Part shown: one piece after another, positions 7,921 through 16,100 of the stretch | Position numbering within the stretch: position 1 is the stretch's first letter | Layout of the letters: each line of letters starts with the position of its first letter | From: SHZL01 sp963708905 | GTDB taxonomy: Bacteria; Pseudomonadota; Gammaproteobacteria; Xanthomonadales; SZUA-36 | Assembly (NCBI GenBank): GCA_963708905.1 | Contig: CAVPUV010000053.1 | Location: forward strand, 1-64,000 | Direction of reading: 5' to 3' | Length of the DNA: 64,000 nucleotides | Notes under the pieces: model-generated | Told to the model about the DNA's origin: nothing | The model's input: only the letters and a program-made list of their open reading frames with translations | The model's database searches: none | Made by a program: the position numbers and the translations under genes

Positions 7921-8886
7921 ATGTCAAAAGTCGAGCGTTTATACCACCTGCACAACATCCTCAATCAGCGGCGCACGCCGATTTCGCGCCAGGACCTGAT
8001 GGAGCGGCTGGAATGCTCACAGGCCACCCTCTACCGGCTGGTCGGCGAACTGCGCGACTTTCTCGGCGCGCCGATCGAGCAGGATGCGGACACGCGGGGG
8101 TTTTACTACGACCGCAGCTACGATCAGGCCTTCGACCTGCCCGGTATCTGGATCAGCCCTGCTGAGCTGCAGGCGCTGCTGACGGCCCGCCAGGTGCTGT
8201 CCAATGTGCAAGCCGGTTTGCTGGAGGGGGAACTCGAGTCCCTGCAGGCGCGCATCAGCGCGCTGCTGCGGCAAAAGGGCATCGAAGCGGAAAGCGGGGA
8301 AAGCCGGATTCACTTGCAGCACGTGGCCGGGCGGGCGGTGCCCGCGCGCATGTTCCAGGACGTACTGGGCACACTGATCGGCCGTCAACGCCTGCATATC
8401 CGCTATCACGGACGTCGCCGTGACCAGGTTTCGGAGCGCACGGTCTCGCCACAACGGCTGACGCAATACCGTAATTCCTGGTATCTCGATGCCTGGTGCC
8501 ACCAGGCGGAAGGTTTGCGCAGTTTCGCGCTGGAGCGCATCCGCCAGCAGCAGGTGGTCGATGAGCCGGCCCGTGAAGTCAGTGAAAATGAACTGTCCGC
8601 TCATTTTGACCGTTCCTATGGCATTTTTTCCGGGCCGGGGGAGCATACCGCCGACCTCCGGTTCACCCCGGAGATGTCGCGCTGGGTAGCCGAGGAAATT
8701 TGGCACGCCGATCAGCAGGGCGCATTCGACGACCAGGGCTGCTGGCGGCTCAAGGTGCCATTCAGCAGCGCGCGGGAACTGGTCATGGACATAATGCGTT
8801 ACGGCGCCGATGTGGAGGTCATCGCTCCGGATTTTCTGCGCCAACTGGTGGCGCAAGCCGCTGCGGCAACGGCTGCGCAATACTAG
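7921..8886 (+). CDS. WYL-domain transcriptional regulator (YafY type)
   Basis: DNA-binding regulator of 321 aa. The N terminus is a DeoR-like winged helix-turn-helix (about residues 1-60: KVERLYHLHNILNQRRTPIS then QDLMERLECSQATLYRLV). The WYL ligand domain covers about residues 135-225, with the variant NSWYLDAWCH followed by LRSFALERI. A C-terminal WCX-like extension ends the protein. WYL proteins often respond to nucleic acids or nucleotides and control stress or defence genes. No obvious target is adjacent. It lies 52 bp after gltX, possibly co-transcribed, and is followed by about 560 bp of repeat DNA. Confidence 0.88.
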   Translation: MSKVERLYHLHNILNQRRTPISRQDLMERLECSQATLYRLVGELRDFLGAPIEQDADTRGFYYDRSYDQAFDLPGIWISPAELQALLTARQVLSNVQAGLLEGELESLQARISALLRQKGIEAESGESRIHLQHVAGRAVPARMFQDVLGTLIGRQRLHIRYHGRRRDQVSERTVSPQRLTQYRNSWYLDAWCHQAEGLRSFALERIRQQQVVDEPAREVSENELSAHFDRSYGIFSGPGEHTADLRFTPEMSRWVAEEIWHADQQGAFDDQGCWRLKVPFSSARELVMDIMRYGADVEVIAPDFLRQLVAQAAAATAAQY

Positions 8887-8955
8887 CAGCCTGTCAGTTC
8901 AGACCGCCGCTTCTCACCCACCGTCATCCCATCAGTCCGCTGCCCCTTTGACGCC

Positions 8956-9040
8956 GTCATGCCAGACCGCCATAGGCAGGTCTGGCATCCAGCAAGTGTG
9001 GCACTGGACCCCAGACACGCCTGCGGCGGTCTGGGATGAC
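8956..9040. repeat. REP-like palindromic repeat
   Basis: Begins GTCATGCCAGACC, contains a hairpin (GCCAGACCGCC ... GGCAGGTCTGGC) and ends GTCTGGGATGAC. It belongs to the GTCATSCCAG...CTGGSATGAC family also seen at 16101-16330, 50688-50782 and 61473-61689. Together with the elements at 9164-9431 it fills the 564-bp gap 8887-9450. That gap also has a small hairpin CTTCTCA-TGCTT-TGAGAAG at 9123-9141, and no gene is seen in it. Confidence 0.7.
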
Positions 9041-9163
9041 GTTGAAGAAAAGTATCGTAGAAAAAGTGCCGTAAAAGGGCCAGGTAAAGCCTGTGACGGC
9101 GAAAGTTTGACAACGTTAAAGGCTTCTCATGCTTTGAGAAGGTTTTGTGGTCTCCTGTCGCTT

Positions 9164-9431
9164 AGTACCGTGACCCATAGATTTCGACACGACCAGCGAG
9201 TCGCTGACCGGTCAGATGCAAGACGCGCTTGCGCAGGAAGGGCGGGCCCCCTTTCCAGCAAGCGCAACGCCGCAGATGGCCGGTCAGCGGCTCGCCCGAA
9301 GGGAGCCCCCGGGATGCACCAGGACGGCGTTGCACCGCTTGACAAGGATGGGGCCATTGCCTGCGCGCTGCGCCTTGTCCTGGCACATCCGGGGGGCTCT
9401 GGTTGTATCGAAATCTATGGGTCACGGTACT
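9164..9431. mobile_element. 268-bp MITE-like element with 24-bp perfect terminal inverted repeats
   Basis: Bases 9164-9187 and 9408-9431 are exact reverse complements (outer end AGTACCGTGACC...). Inside lie two further imperfect long hairpins. One pairs CGAGTCGCTGACCGGTC near 9196 with CCGGTCAGCGGCTCG near 9284. The other pairs GAGCCCCCGGGATGCACC near 9303 with its partner ending near 9400. No transposase is encoded. The structure suggests a non-autonomous transposable element or a folded RNA-coding repeat. Confidence 0.65.
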
Positions 9432-9450
9432 TGGAACAGGAGATCCACCC

Positions 9451-9690
9451 ATGATTCAGACTGTAGTGTTGTTGTTCGCTCCGGCCCGGGAATTGCCGGT
9501 GATTCTTCCCCTCATACCCCGGTCGGGCCAACACCGTATGGCCACCCGGCCGCAAGCGCCAAGCCGGCGAAATAGGTGGTCGCAACAGGCCAGAAGCGTG
9601 CTGGCGGTTGCCGCCAGTTCACTGGGCTTCATGCTGTTTCTGGCCGGCCTCGGGCTGGTCCTGCGCCTGGCGGAAGTCCTGCTGTCCTGA
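9451..9690 (+). CDS. Small hypothetical membrane protein
   Basis: A 79-aa reading frame with a good ribosome site (AGGAG, 9 bases before ATG 9451). The N-terminal half has an odd Pro/Leu-rich stretch, the middle is basic, and residues 53-77 form one hydrophobic helix. I recognise no family. It lies directly after the right end of the 268-bp element. A longer start at 9403 would read into the terminal repeat and is unlikely. Whether it is expressed is unclear. Confidence 0.4.
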   Translation: MIQTVVLLFAPARELPVILPLIPRSGQHRMATRPQAPSRRNRWSQQARSVLAVAASSLGFMLFLAGLGLVLRLAEVLLS

Positions 9691-9707
9691 TGCTGTAACT
9701 GGCTTCA

Positions 9708-9813
9708 CCATTGTGCAGGGATGCACCGGTGCCGCGAAGGCCATGGATGGCCGGGAGCGGCCATTGTGCAGGGATGCACCGGTGCCGCGAAGGCCATGGA
9801 TGGCCGGGAGCGG
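9708..9813. repeat. Perfect 53-bp tandem duplication
   Basis: Two identical 53-bp units (9708-9760 and 9761-9813) begin CCATTGTGCAGGGATGC. They contain the near-palindromes GGCCATGGATGGCC and ATGCACCGGTGCC. The array lies between the small membrane gene and the 3' end of the aminotransferase gene. The first unit is preceded by unrelated sequence. The identity implies recent duplication. Confidence 0.85.
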
Positions 9814-9835
9814 CCTCCTACCATCCTGAGGTTTT

Positions 9836-11374
9836 TCAGGCAGCCACAGCTTCGCTGGCGGTGGCCAGCATGGGACCGTGCAGCAGAGCATCGCGCGTCG
9901 CATTGACGATCAATTCAACTTCGTCCGAAGTAATGCCGAAGTGCGGGGTGAAGCGCAATGAATTTTGCCCGCCATGGATGACATTACAGCCTTTCAGACG
10001 CAAGTATTCTTCGGTGGAATCGGCGCCATAGCACTTGTATAGCTTGCTGTTGAGTTCGAGGCTGAACAACAGGCCGGTGCCCTGTATGGCGGTAATGCGA
10101 TTGCCCAACTCCCGCTGCAATTCGCGAAATCGCTGCAGGAATTCCTTGCCGCGCTCGCGGATGTTGCTGCGCAGTGCGGGCGTCACCCCTTTCAGTACGG
10201 CGCAGGCCACATCCATCGCGCGCGGATTGGTGGTCATGGTGTTGCCGTAAATGCCTTTTCGGTACAGTCCTGCCACCCGTTCATCCAGCGCCAGCACCGA
10301 GAGCGGGTACTGCCCCGCATTCAGTGATTTGGAATAGGCTTCCATGTCGGGGGCTTCGGCATCCTCGAAGCCCGGATAATCGCATATCGAAAGCACGCCA
10401 TGCGCGCGCAATCCAGCCTGGATTGAATCCACCATCATCAATGCTCCGTGCGCGGATGTCAGTTCGCGTGCGGCATCATAGAACTCGCGGGTAATGGCCA
10501 AACCCGGATTGCCTTCCCCCATGACCGGCTCGAAGAAAAACGCCTCGATAAACACCTTGTTGTTGTCGGCCCAATGAAAGATCTGTCGCAGCTGTTCGAT
10601 ATCGTTCGGCTCCACCGTGATCAAGTGGTCGTGGTCGCGAAAGCTGGCCAGGTGTCTGACATAAACCTTGCGGCTGGAGTCGGAGAACTGCGCCGGGCGA
10701 TCGGTACGGCCGTGAAAACCGCCGCGCAGGCTGACGAAGCGGATCGGCTTGTTGGCATGCCGTCCGCCCGGATCGGTCATCAGCTTGGCGTTGATGTCGG
10801 AAATGCGCGCTGCCAGGCTGACGGCCTCGGAACCGCTATTCAGGCACAGGAATCGATCCATGGGACATTTGCCCGCGCGGGTGTGACCAATTTCCCGGCA
10901 CAGAGCTTCGTACAGGCGCTTCTGACTGACGTTGGGTGTCATCACATTGGCCATGACCTGCTTGCCATTCATGGTATTGAGCACAGCAGGTGGCGCATGG
11001 CCAAATCCGAGCATGCCATAACCGGCAGAATCATGTACCACGGCTCCCTTCAGGGTAATGATCCAGGGACCGCGGGCTGCCAGTGCAACAAAAGGATTGA
11101 CCGCGTCCTCGGGATAGAAATTGACAAAACCGGACTGAATTTCGGCAATCTGAAGATCTTCGTCCATGGCCAGCAAATCCGGTTCTTCCTTGCACAGTTG
11201 CTGAAACTCTTCGAGCGCGGCCTGCACGGCCTCGGCCAGGCGGCTGTCCTGGCGGGCAAAGCGCAGAATGACGTCATCCGGTAGCCCGGTGGTATGCGCG
11301 GCACCACCGAATTTTCGGAGTTTGGTCAACGACTCCAGAATTGACGGATGGGGAGACAAATTGGCGACAGCCAT
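9836..11374 (-). CDS. Class III PLP-dependent aminotransferase
   Basis: A fold-type I aminotransferase of 512 aa, longer than typical 400-460 aa members because of about 90 extra N-terminal residues. Visible PLP features are NSGSEA at 179-184 (phosphate binding), FHGR at 220-223 and the Schiff-base lysine K349 in AYSKSLNAG. The usual DEVQTG motif reads DSIQAG around D316, so the pyridine-contacting Asp is kept but the motif is atypical. The substrate cannot be told from sequence. Omega-amino acids, lysine or diamines are possible for the class. AGGAG lies 8 bases before the ATG on the minus strand. It is an orphan, with no pathway genes beside it. Confidence 0.85.
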   Translation of the reverse strand: MAVANLSPHPSILESLTKLRKFGGAAHTTGLPDDVILRFARQDSRLAEAVQAALEEFQQLCKEEPDLLAMDEDLQIAEIQSGFVNFYPEDAVNPFVALAARGPWIITLKGAVVHDSAGYGMLGFGHAPPAVLNTMNGKQVMANVMTPNVSQKRLYEALCREIGHTRAGKCPMDRFLCLNSGSEAVSLAARISDINAKLMTDPGGRHANKPIRFVSLRGGFHGRTDRPAQFSDSSRKVYVRHLASFRDHDHLITVEPNDIEQLRQIFHWADNNKVFIEAFFFEPVMGEGNPGLAITREFYDAARELTSAHGALMMVDSIQAGLRAHGVLSICDYPGFEDAEAPDMEAYSKSLNAGQYPLSVLALDERVAGLYRKGIYGNTMTTNPRAMDVACAVLKGVTPALRSNIRERGKEFLQRFRELQRELGNRITAIQGTGLLFSLELNSKLYKCYGADSTEEYLRLKGCNVIHGGQNSLRFTPHFGITSDEVELIVNATRDALLHGPMLATASEAVAA

Positions 11375-11485
11375 GAAAAATACTCCTGTAAGAAAATGCT
11401 GCGGACCCGGAGTCCGCGAAATTCATCTATTCAAGGCCACCAGAATATCACATGGGTCAGGGCGTTTAGAACTTCGTCAACCTCG

Positions 11486-12607
11486 TCAACGGTTTGCGCG
11501 AAGTTGCTGCAGCGCCCATTGGACGTGTTCCCGCACCAGTTCCGCAGCATGTTCGCGGCGTGATTGCAGGGCTTCGATCACGGCGTTGCCGGGTGGCGCA
11601 TTACCCAGAGCCACGGCGATATTGCGCAACCAGCACAGGTATCCGATGCGGCGGATGGCGCTGCCCTCGGTGCGCTGCAGGAATTCTTCTTCGCTCCAGG
11701 CAAACAATTGCACCAGTTCGGCGGCATCGAGTCCTGCGCGCGGTTTGAAGCCGTCTTCCGTGCTGTATTGCGCGAAGCGGTTCCACGGGCATACCGCCTG
11801 GCAGTCGTCGCAACCAAAAATCCGGTTGCCGATCAGCGCGCGCAATTCGACAGGAATAGAGCCGCGAAGCTCGATGGTCAGGTAGGAGATGCAGCGCCGG
11901 GCATCCACCTGGTAAGGCGCCACGATGGCGCCGGTGGGGCAGAAATCGATGCAGCGCGTGCACTGCCCGCAATGATTTTTGCCCGGGACATCCAGCGGCA
12001 AAGGCAGATCGGTATAGATTTCGCCGAGGAAAAACCAGCTGCCTGCTTGCCGGTGCAGCAGGTTGCTGTGTTTGCCAATCCAGCCCAGGCCGGCTTTTTC
12101 AGCCAGTGCTTTCTCCAGTACTGGCGCTGAATCGACGAATACCCGGTAACCGAAAACGCCAATTTCTGTTTCGATACGGCTGGCCAGGCGCTGCAACCGG
12201 TGGCGCATGAGCTTGTGATAATCGCGTCCCAATGCGTAGCGCGAGATCAAGGCCTTGCCGGGCTGTTGCATGAGCTGGCTGGCCGGAGTGGCGGACTCGT
12301 GGAGATAATCCATGCGCACGGAAATGACCCGTATGGTGCCGGGCACCAGTTCCGCCGGCCGGCTGCGCCGCTTGCCATGCCGCTGCATATAGGCCATCCC
12401 GCCATGGAAATGGCGCTGCAGCCAGCGCAGCAGGTGTTCCTCGTGTTGCTCCAGTCGCGTGTCGGCGATACCCAATTGTTGAAACCCCAGGGCCTGGCCC
12501 CAGGACACGATCTGCGCCTTCAGTTGCTGCAGGCGCGCAGCGCTGAAGTTTTTGTCATCCGCTGTAGCTGTGGGTGTTACGGTCACACGACCCGACGTGT
12601 CTTTCAT
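11486..12607 (-). CDS. queG: Epoxyqueuosine reductase
   Basis: Cobalamin-dependent iron-sulfur enzyme that reduces epoxyqueuosine to queuosine in tRNA, the last step of Q synthesis. It is 373 aa. Two 4Fe-4S motifs are visible, CGQCTRCIDFCPTGAI and CDDCQAVCPWN, with a HEAT-like C-terminal region. VFVDSAPVLEKALAEKAGLG marks the active-site area. The frame is open much further upstream (to 13219), but that part lies antisense to nnr. ATG at 12607 gives the family N terminus (SWGQALGFQQLGIAD begins near residue 35). It is divergent from nnr, as in E. coli. queF for the same pathway is at 54560-54928. Confidence 0.93.
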   Translation of the reverse strand: MKDTSGRVTVTPTATADDKNFSAARLQQLKAQIVSWGQALGFQQLGIADTRLEQHEEHLLRWLQRHFHGGMAYMQRHGKRRSRPAELVPGTIRVISVRMDYLHESATPASQLMQQPGKALISRYALGRDYHKLMRHRLQRLASRIETEIGVFGYRVFVDSAPVLEKALAEKAGLGWIGKHSNLLHRQAGSWFFLGEIYTDLPLPLDVPGKNHCGQCTRCIDFCPTGAIVAPYQVDARRCISYLTIELRGSIPVELRALIGNRIFGCDDCQAVCPWNRFAQYSTEDGFKPRAGLDAAELVQLFAWSEEEFLQRTEGSAIRRIGYLCWLRNIAVALGNAPPGNAVIEALQSRREHAAELVREHVQWALQQLRANR

Positions 12608-12610
12608 GGC

Positions 12611-12616
12611 TATAAT
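12611..12616 (+). promoter_or_regulatory. Consensus -10 TATAAT between queG and nnr
   Basis: A perfect TATAAT lies in the 15-bp gap between the divergent start codons of queG (12607) and nnr (12623). Its predicted start site falls at or beside the nnr GTG, so the nnr mRNA may be leaderless. No convincing -35 box is seen at 12588-12593. The complementary strand reads TATTAT and could also serve queG. Confidence 0.4.
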
Positions 12617-12622
12617 AAAGTT

Positions 12623-14131
12623 GTGAAATCCAATCCGGAACGATTGTATACCGCCGAGCAGATGCGCAAACTGGATCGCAGTGCCATTGACGCTCATGGT
12701 ATTGCCGGTATCGAGTTGATGGAGCGTGCAGGGCGTAGCGTATTCGATAGCGTGCGGGCTGCTTATCCAAACGCGGCCAGCTGGATGGTTTTCTGCGGCG
12801 GGGGCAATAATGGGGGCGATGGTTACATCCTCGCCCGCCTGGCGCGGGAGGCAGGTTTCGCGGTGACGGTGTGCGCGCTGAAATCTGCCGATGCCTTGTC
12901 CGGCGATGCCGCCAGCGCCGCGCAGCGCTGGCTTGCAATCGGTGGCCCAACCCGGCCCTGGCCGGTGCATGACCTCAATAACTATGATGTCGTCGTTGAT
13001 GCCTTGTTCGGCACCGGCCTGGACCGGGCGCCGCAAGACGACTACGCAATGGCCATCGGGGCCATGAACGCGGCGGGCAAGCCGCTGGTTGCAGTAGATA
13101 TTCCTTCCGGTCTCAATGCCGATTCCGGCAACATCATGGGCACGGCCGTCGCCGCGGACCTGACGGTGACCTTCATTGGCCACAAACGCGGACTCTACAC
13201 GGCAGATGGTCCTGACCATTGTGGCAATATTCAGTTTTCCAGCTTGCAGACTCCTGATAGCGTAAGGAATTCAGTAAGTGATTCCGGTATTTTGCTTCGC
13301 GAAAGTATGATCGCTGATCACCTGCAACCCCGGCGCAGAAATTCGCATAAGGGCGCGTATGGCTGGGTGCTGGGAATTGGTGGCAACAGCAGTATGAGCG
13401 GCGCGGTGCGCTTGTGCGGTGAAGCGGCTTTACGCAGTGGCGCCGGCAAGGTCACGCTGGCCACCAGTCCGGAACATGCCGCCCTGGTCAACCTCACCTG
13501 CCCGGAACTGATGGTGCGCGGTGTGCGTCGTGGCAAGCAATTGCAAACCCTGTTGGACCAGGTGAGCGTGGTTGTGATTGGTACCGGGCTGGGTCAGACA
13601 TCCTGGTCGGAAAATCTGTTCAAGACCTGCATGAAAACAGATTTGCCTATCGTGCTGGATGCCGATGGCCTGAACATCCTGGCCCGCTTGCACCCGCGGA
13701 TGGGGCAGAGCAAGGTCTTGCCGCGAGGTCACTGGATACTGACGCCGCACCCGGCCGAAGCAGGGCGCCTGCTCGGCTGCAGCGCCGGTGAAGTCCAGCA
13801 GGATCGCGTGGGTGTAGCGCTAAAGCTGGCAAAGCGTTTCGATGCCACCCTCGTGCTCAAAGGTTGTGGCACGGTCATCGCCGACACGACGGGCCGCTAC
13901 GCCATTTGCCCGCTGGGCAATCCCGGCATGGCGTCGGCCGGAACAGGAGACGTATTGGCCGGCGTCATCGCTGCCCTGGTAGCGCAAGGGCTCGATTTGT
14001 GGGCAGCAGCGACAATCGGGGTGGTGGCACACGCCCGTGCCGGCGACCTGGCCGCCGCGGAAGTGGGCGAGCGGGGTTTGATCGCGTCCGATATCATCGC
14101 CCGCTTGCCGGCGGTGCTCAATCCCGCATGA
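12623..14131 (+). CDS. nnr: Bifunctional NAD(P)HX epimerase/dehydratase
   Basis: Repairs hydrated NADH and NADPH. The N-terminal YjeF_N domain (about residues 1-215) is the epimerase, with GGGNNGGDGY near residue 55. The C-terminal YjeF_C domain (about 235-500) is the ADP-dependent dehydratase, with GNPGMASAGTGDVLAGVI near residue 430. It is 502 aa, the usual length. GTG 12623 is the first start compatible with the family N terminus and lies directly behind TATAAT. The ATG at 12662 is a shorter option. The reading frame upstream of 12623 overlaps queG antisense. First gene of the conserved nnr-tsaE-amidase-mutL-miaA-hfq series. Confidence 0.93.
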   Translation: MKSNPERLYTAEQMRKLDRSAIDAHGIAGIELMERAGRSVFDSVRAAYPNAASWMVFCGGGNNGGDGYILARLAREAGFAVTVCALKSADALSGDAASAAQRWLAIGGPTRPWPVHDLNNYDVVVDALFGTGLDRAPQDDYAMAIGAMNAAGKPLVAVDIPSGLNADSGNIMGTAVAADLTVTFIGHKRGLYTADGPDHCGNIQFSSLQTPDSVRNSVSDSGILLRESMIADHLQPRRRNSHKGAYGWVLGIGGNSSMSGAVRLCGEAALRSGAGKVTLATSPEHAALVNLTCPELMVRGVRRGKQLQTLLDQVSVVVIGTGLGQTSWSENLFKTCMKTDLPIVLDADGLNILARLHPRMGQSKVLPRGHWILTPHPAEAGRLLGCSAGEVQQDRVGVALKLAKRFDATLVLKGCGTVIADTTGRYAICPLGNPGMASAGTGDVLAGVIAALVAQGLDLWAAATIGVVAHARAGDLAAAEVGERGLIASDIIARLPAVLNPA

Positions 14132-14141
14132 TGCCCGTTGC

Positions 14142-14621
14142 ATGACTTTCCCGGCATGGTCCTATGCCTTGCCTGATGAGGGCAGGCTGGTAGAGTTGGC
14201 GCGGATCATGCGGCAAAACCTGCAAGCGCCACTGGTGATGTACCTGCAAGGCGAACTGGGTGCGGGTAAAACGACTTTTGCCCGTGCGCTGATTCACGCT
14301 CTGGGTTACAGCGGGCGGGTCAAGAGTCCCAGTTATGGTCTGCTGGAACCTTATGCCGCAGGTGGATTCAACATCCTGCATCTCGATCTCTACCGGATTG
14401 AATCCCCGGTCGAACTGGAGTACCTGGCCATTCGTGATTTATTTAATGAAAACAGTCTGTTACTTGTTGAATGGCCGGAAAAAGGAGCCGGTCTTCTGGC
14501 TCCAGCCGATGTGGAATTACACTTTGGCGAAACTGCAGGGCAGCGTTTCGTGCAACTTATACCCCGTTCCATGGCCGGCGCATCCCTGGCGCAGGCGACC
14601 CGGCGGCAGTGTGAAATATAG
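14142..14621 (+). CDS. tsaE: tRNA t6A synthesis ATPase TsaE
   Basis: P-loop ATPase that works with TsaB, TsaC and TsaD to make threonylcarbamoyl-adenosine at tRNA position 37. It is 159 aa. Walker A is GELGAGKTT at residues 37-45, and SPSYGL and LDLYRI follow as in the family. It begins 10 bp after nnr, a coupling found across the gammaproteobacteria. Confidence 0.94.
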   Translation: MTFPAWSYALPDEGRLVELARIMRQNLQAPLVMYLQGELGAGKTTFARALIHALGYSGRVKSPSYGLLEPYAAGGFNILHLDLYRIESPVELEYLAIRDLFNENSLLLVEWPEKGAGLLAPADVELHFGETAGQRFVQLIPRSMAGASLAQATRRQCEI

Positions 14622-14639
14622 CCATTTCCAGGCAAACCC

Positions 14640-14661
14640 TGATTCATTCAGAGCTTCCTTA
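14640..14661 (-). repeat. Solo end of the 150-bp hairpin-cluster repeat
   Basis: Read on the minus strand, TAAGGAAGCTCTGAATGAAT differs by one or two bases from the left end of the element at 30442-30591. No second end is seen nearby. It is probably a remnant of an old insertion between tsaE and the amidase gene. Confidence 0.55.
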
Positions 14662-14699
14662 GATTAGTATCCTATCTCATGGTTTTTTAAGTAAATCTA

Positions 14700-14728
14700 T
14701 TGCATTTTTACCGCTTACGATTCATTAT
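14700..14728 (+). promoter_or_regulatory. Possible promoter for the amidase gene
   Basis: TTGCAT (14700-14705) and CATTAT (14723-14728) are separated by 17 bases in the AT-rich 140-bp gap before the amidase start. Matches to the sigma-70 consensus are four of six at each box. The start codon has only a weak ribosome site. Confidence 0.3.
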
Positions 14729-14761
14729 TGAGCCCGTCGACATAAACGCTCGGTAAAAATA

Positions 14762-16063
14762 ATGGCATCGCGTCCTCTCATTGCGTTATTTTTGGGTTTG
14801 TTCTCGCTCTCGGCTGTCGCTGCAGAGATCAGTGGTTTTCGTGTCTGGACCGATCCGGAAAAAACCAGGGCAGTCCTGGACTTGAGCGCCAGGGCCGAAT
14901 ATCAACTGTTTACGCTGCAAAATCCGGACCGGGTTGTCATCGACCTGAGCGCCTCAAACGTGCGGGACGCACTGCAATTTCAGCCGGAATACGCTGGCGT
15001 CATATCCGGTGTACGCCATGGTGCGACGGACAATGATGGCCTGCGCGTGGTGCTCGACCTGTCTGCCAGCAGCAAGATCAAGAGTTTCCTGCTGGACCCC
15101 ACGGGCCAGTACGGACACCGTCTGGTGATCGATCTGTACCGTGAAGATGCCGGCAATACCAGCCCCGCTGTCAAACAGCTTGACGATATCGGTCAAACCG
15201 ACCGTGATGTGGTGGTCGCCATCGATGCCGGGCACGGTGGTGAGGACCCTGGCGCCAAGGGTCCCGGGCGTACGCGGGAAAAGGATGCCGTACTGGCCAT
15301 CGCACGTGAGCTCAAGAAGACCATAGACGCCAGGTCCGGCATGCATGCAGTGCTGGTGCGGGACGGTGATTACTATATTCCGCTTCGCGAGCGTTATGAG
15401 AAAGCGCGGCGCAACCGTGCGGATCTGTTCGTATCGATCCATGCCGATGCCTTCAGAAATCCAAAAGTTTCAGGGGGCTCGGTATTTGTGCTGTCCCAGC
15501 GCGGGGCTTCGAGTGAATTCGCCCGCCGCCTGGCCACCAGCGAAAACAATTCCGACCTGGTCGGCGGCGTGACGCTCAAAGACAAGGACGATGTGCTCGC
15601 ATCGGTGCTGCTCGACCTGTCACAGAGCGCGACCATGGGCGCCAGCAACCTGGTGGCGCAAAATGTATTTGCTGCCATGACGGACTTTGGAAACACTCAC
15701 AAGAACATGGTAGAAGCAGCAAACTTCATGGTGCTCAAGTCACCTGATGTACCCTCGATCCTGGTGGAAACCGCGTTCATCAGCAACCCTTCCGAAGAAG
15801 CAAAATTGCGCGATCCGGCCTGGCAAAAGAAAATGGCGGGCGCGATCGCAGCGGGCATTCAGAATTACTTCTACTTGAGTCCACCGCCGGGGACCTGGAT
15901 CGCCGCCAATCGGCAGCCGCTGCGGCATCGCGTGGTGCACGGTGATACGCTGGGAGATATCGCCAATCGCTACCAGGTTACCGTTTACAGCCTGCGTCGT
16001 GCCAACGACCTGACAGGTGATGTCATCCGTGTCGGATCCGAGCTGCTGATTCCCACCACCTGA
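14762..16063 (+). CDS. N-acetylmuramoyl-L-alanine amidase (AmiB/AmiC type)
   Basis: Periplasmic zinc amidase that splits septal peptidoglycan during cell separation. It is 433 aa. The signal peptide covers residues 1-21 (ends SAVAA). The AMIN localisation domain spans about 24-125 and the Amidase_3 catalytic domain about 155-370. Zinc ligands are visible in DAGHGGEDPG, in the E of TREKDAVL and in SIHADA. The catalytic Glu is in ILVETAFISN. A LysM peptidoglycan-binding domain is at about 385-431 (HRVVHGDTLGDIANRYQV). The LysM tail is found in E. coli AmiB-like orthologues of many gammaproteobacteria. The position between tsaE and mutL equals that of amiB. Confidence 0.93.
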   Translation: MASRPLIALFLGLFSLSAVAAEISGFRVWTDPEKTRAVLDLSARAEYQLFTLQNPDRVVIDLSASNVRDALQFQPEYAGVISGVRHGATDNDGLRVVLDLSASSKIKSFLLDPTGQYGHRLVIDLYREDAGNTSPAVKQLDDIGQTDRDVVVAIDAGHGGEDPGAKGPGRTREKDAVLAIARELKKTIDARSGMHAVLVRDGDYYIPLRERYEKARRNRADLFVSIHADAFRNPKVSGGSVFVLSQRGASSEFARRLATSENNSDLVGGVTLKDKDDVLASVLLDLSQSATMGASNLVAQNVFAAMTDFGNTHKNMVEAANFMVLKSPDVPSILVETAFISNPSEEAKLRDPAWQKKMAGAIAAGIQNYFYLSPPPGTWIAANRQPLRHRVVHGDTLGDIANRYQVTVYSLRRANDLTGDVIRVGSELLIPTT

Positions 16064-16100
16064 TAACTTGCCCCACCCGCTCTCATCATGCCGCCGCGTT

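Noticed and set aside
8017..8880. 287-aa minus-strand reading frame opposite the WYL regulator
   Set aside because: Antisense shadow of a well-supported gene, with no family motif.
8810..9454. 214-aa frame spanning the repeats after the WYL gene
   Set aside because: It crosses a REP-like repeat and the whole 268-bp element, and the composition is not protein-like.
9708..9813. Short CRISPR-like repeat
   Set aside because: Only two directly adjacent identical units, no spacer.
12200..12622. Upstream extension of the nnr frame (643 aa in total)
   Set aside because: It is antisense to queG and unlike any YjeF N terminus. GTG 12623 gives the normal protein.
11486..13219. 577-aa minus-strand reading frame extending queG upstream
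   Set aside because: The part above 12607 lies antisense to nnr, has no queG similarity and adds 200 residues not found in the family.
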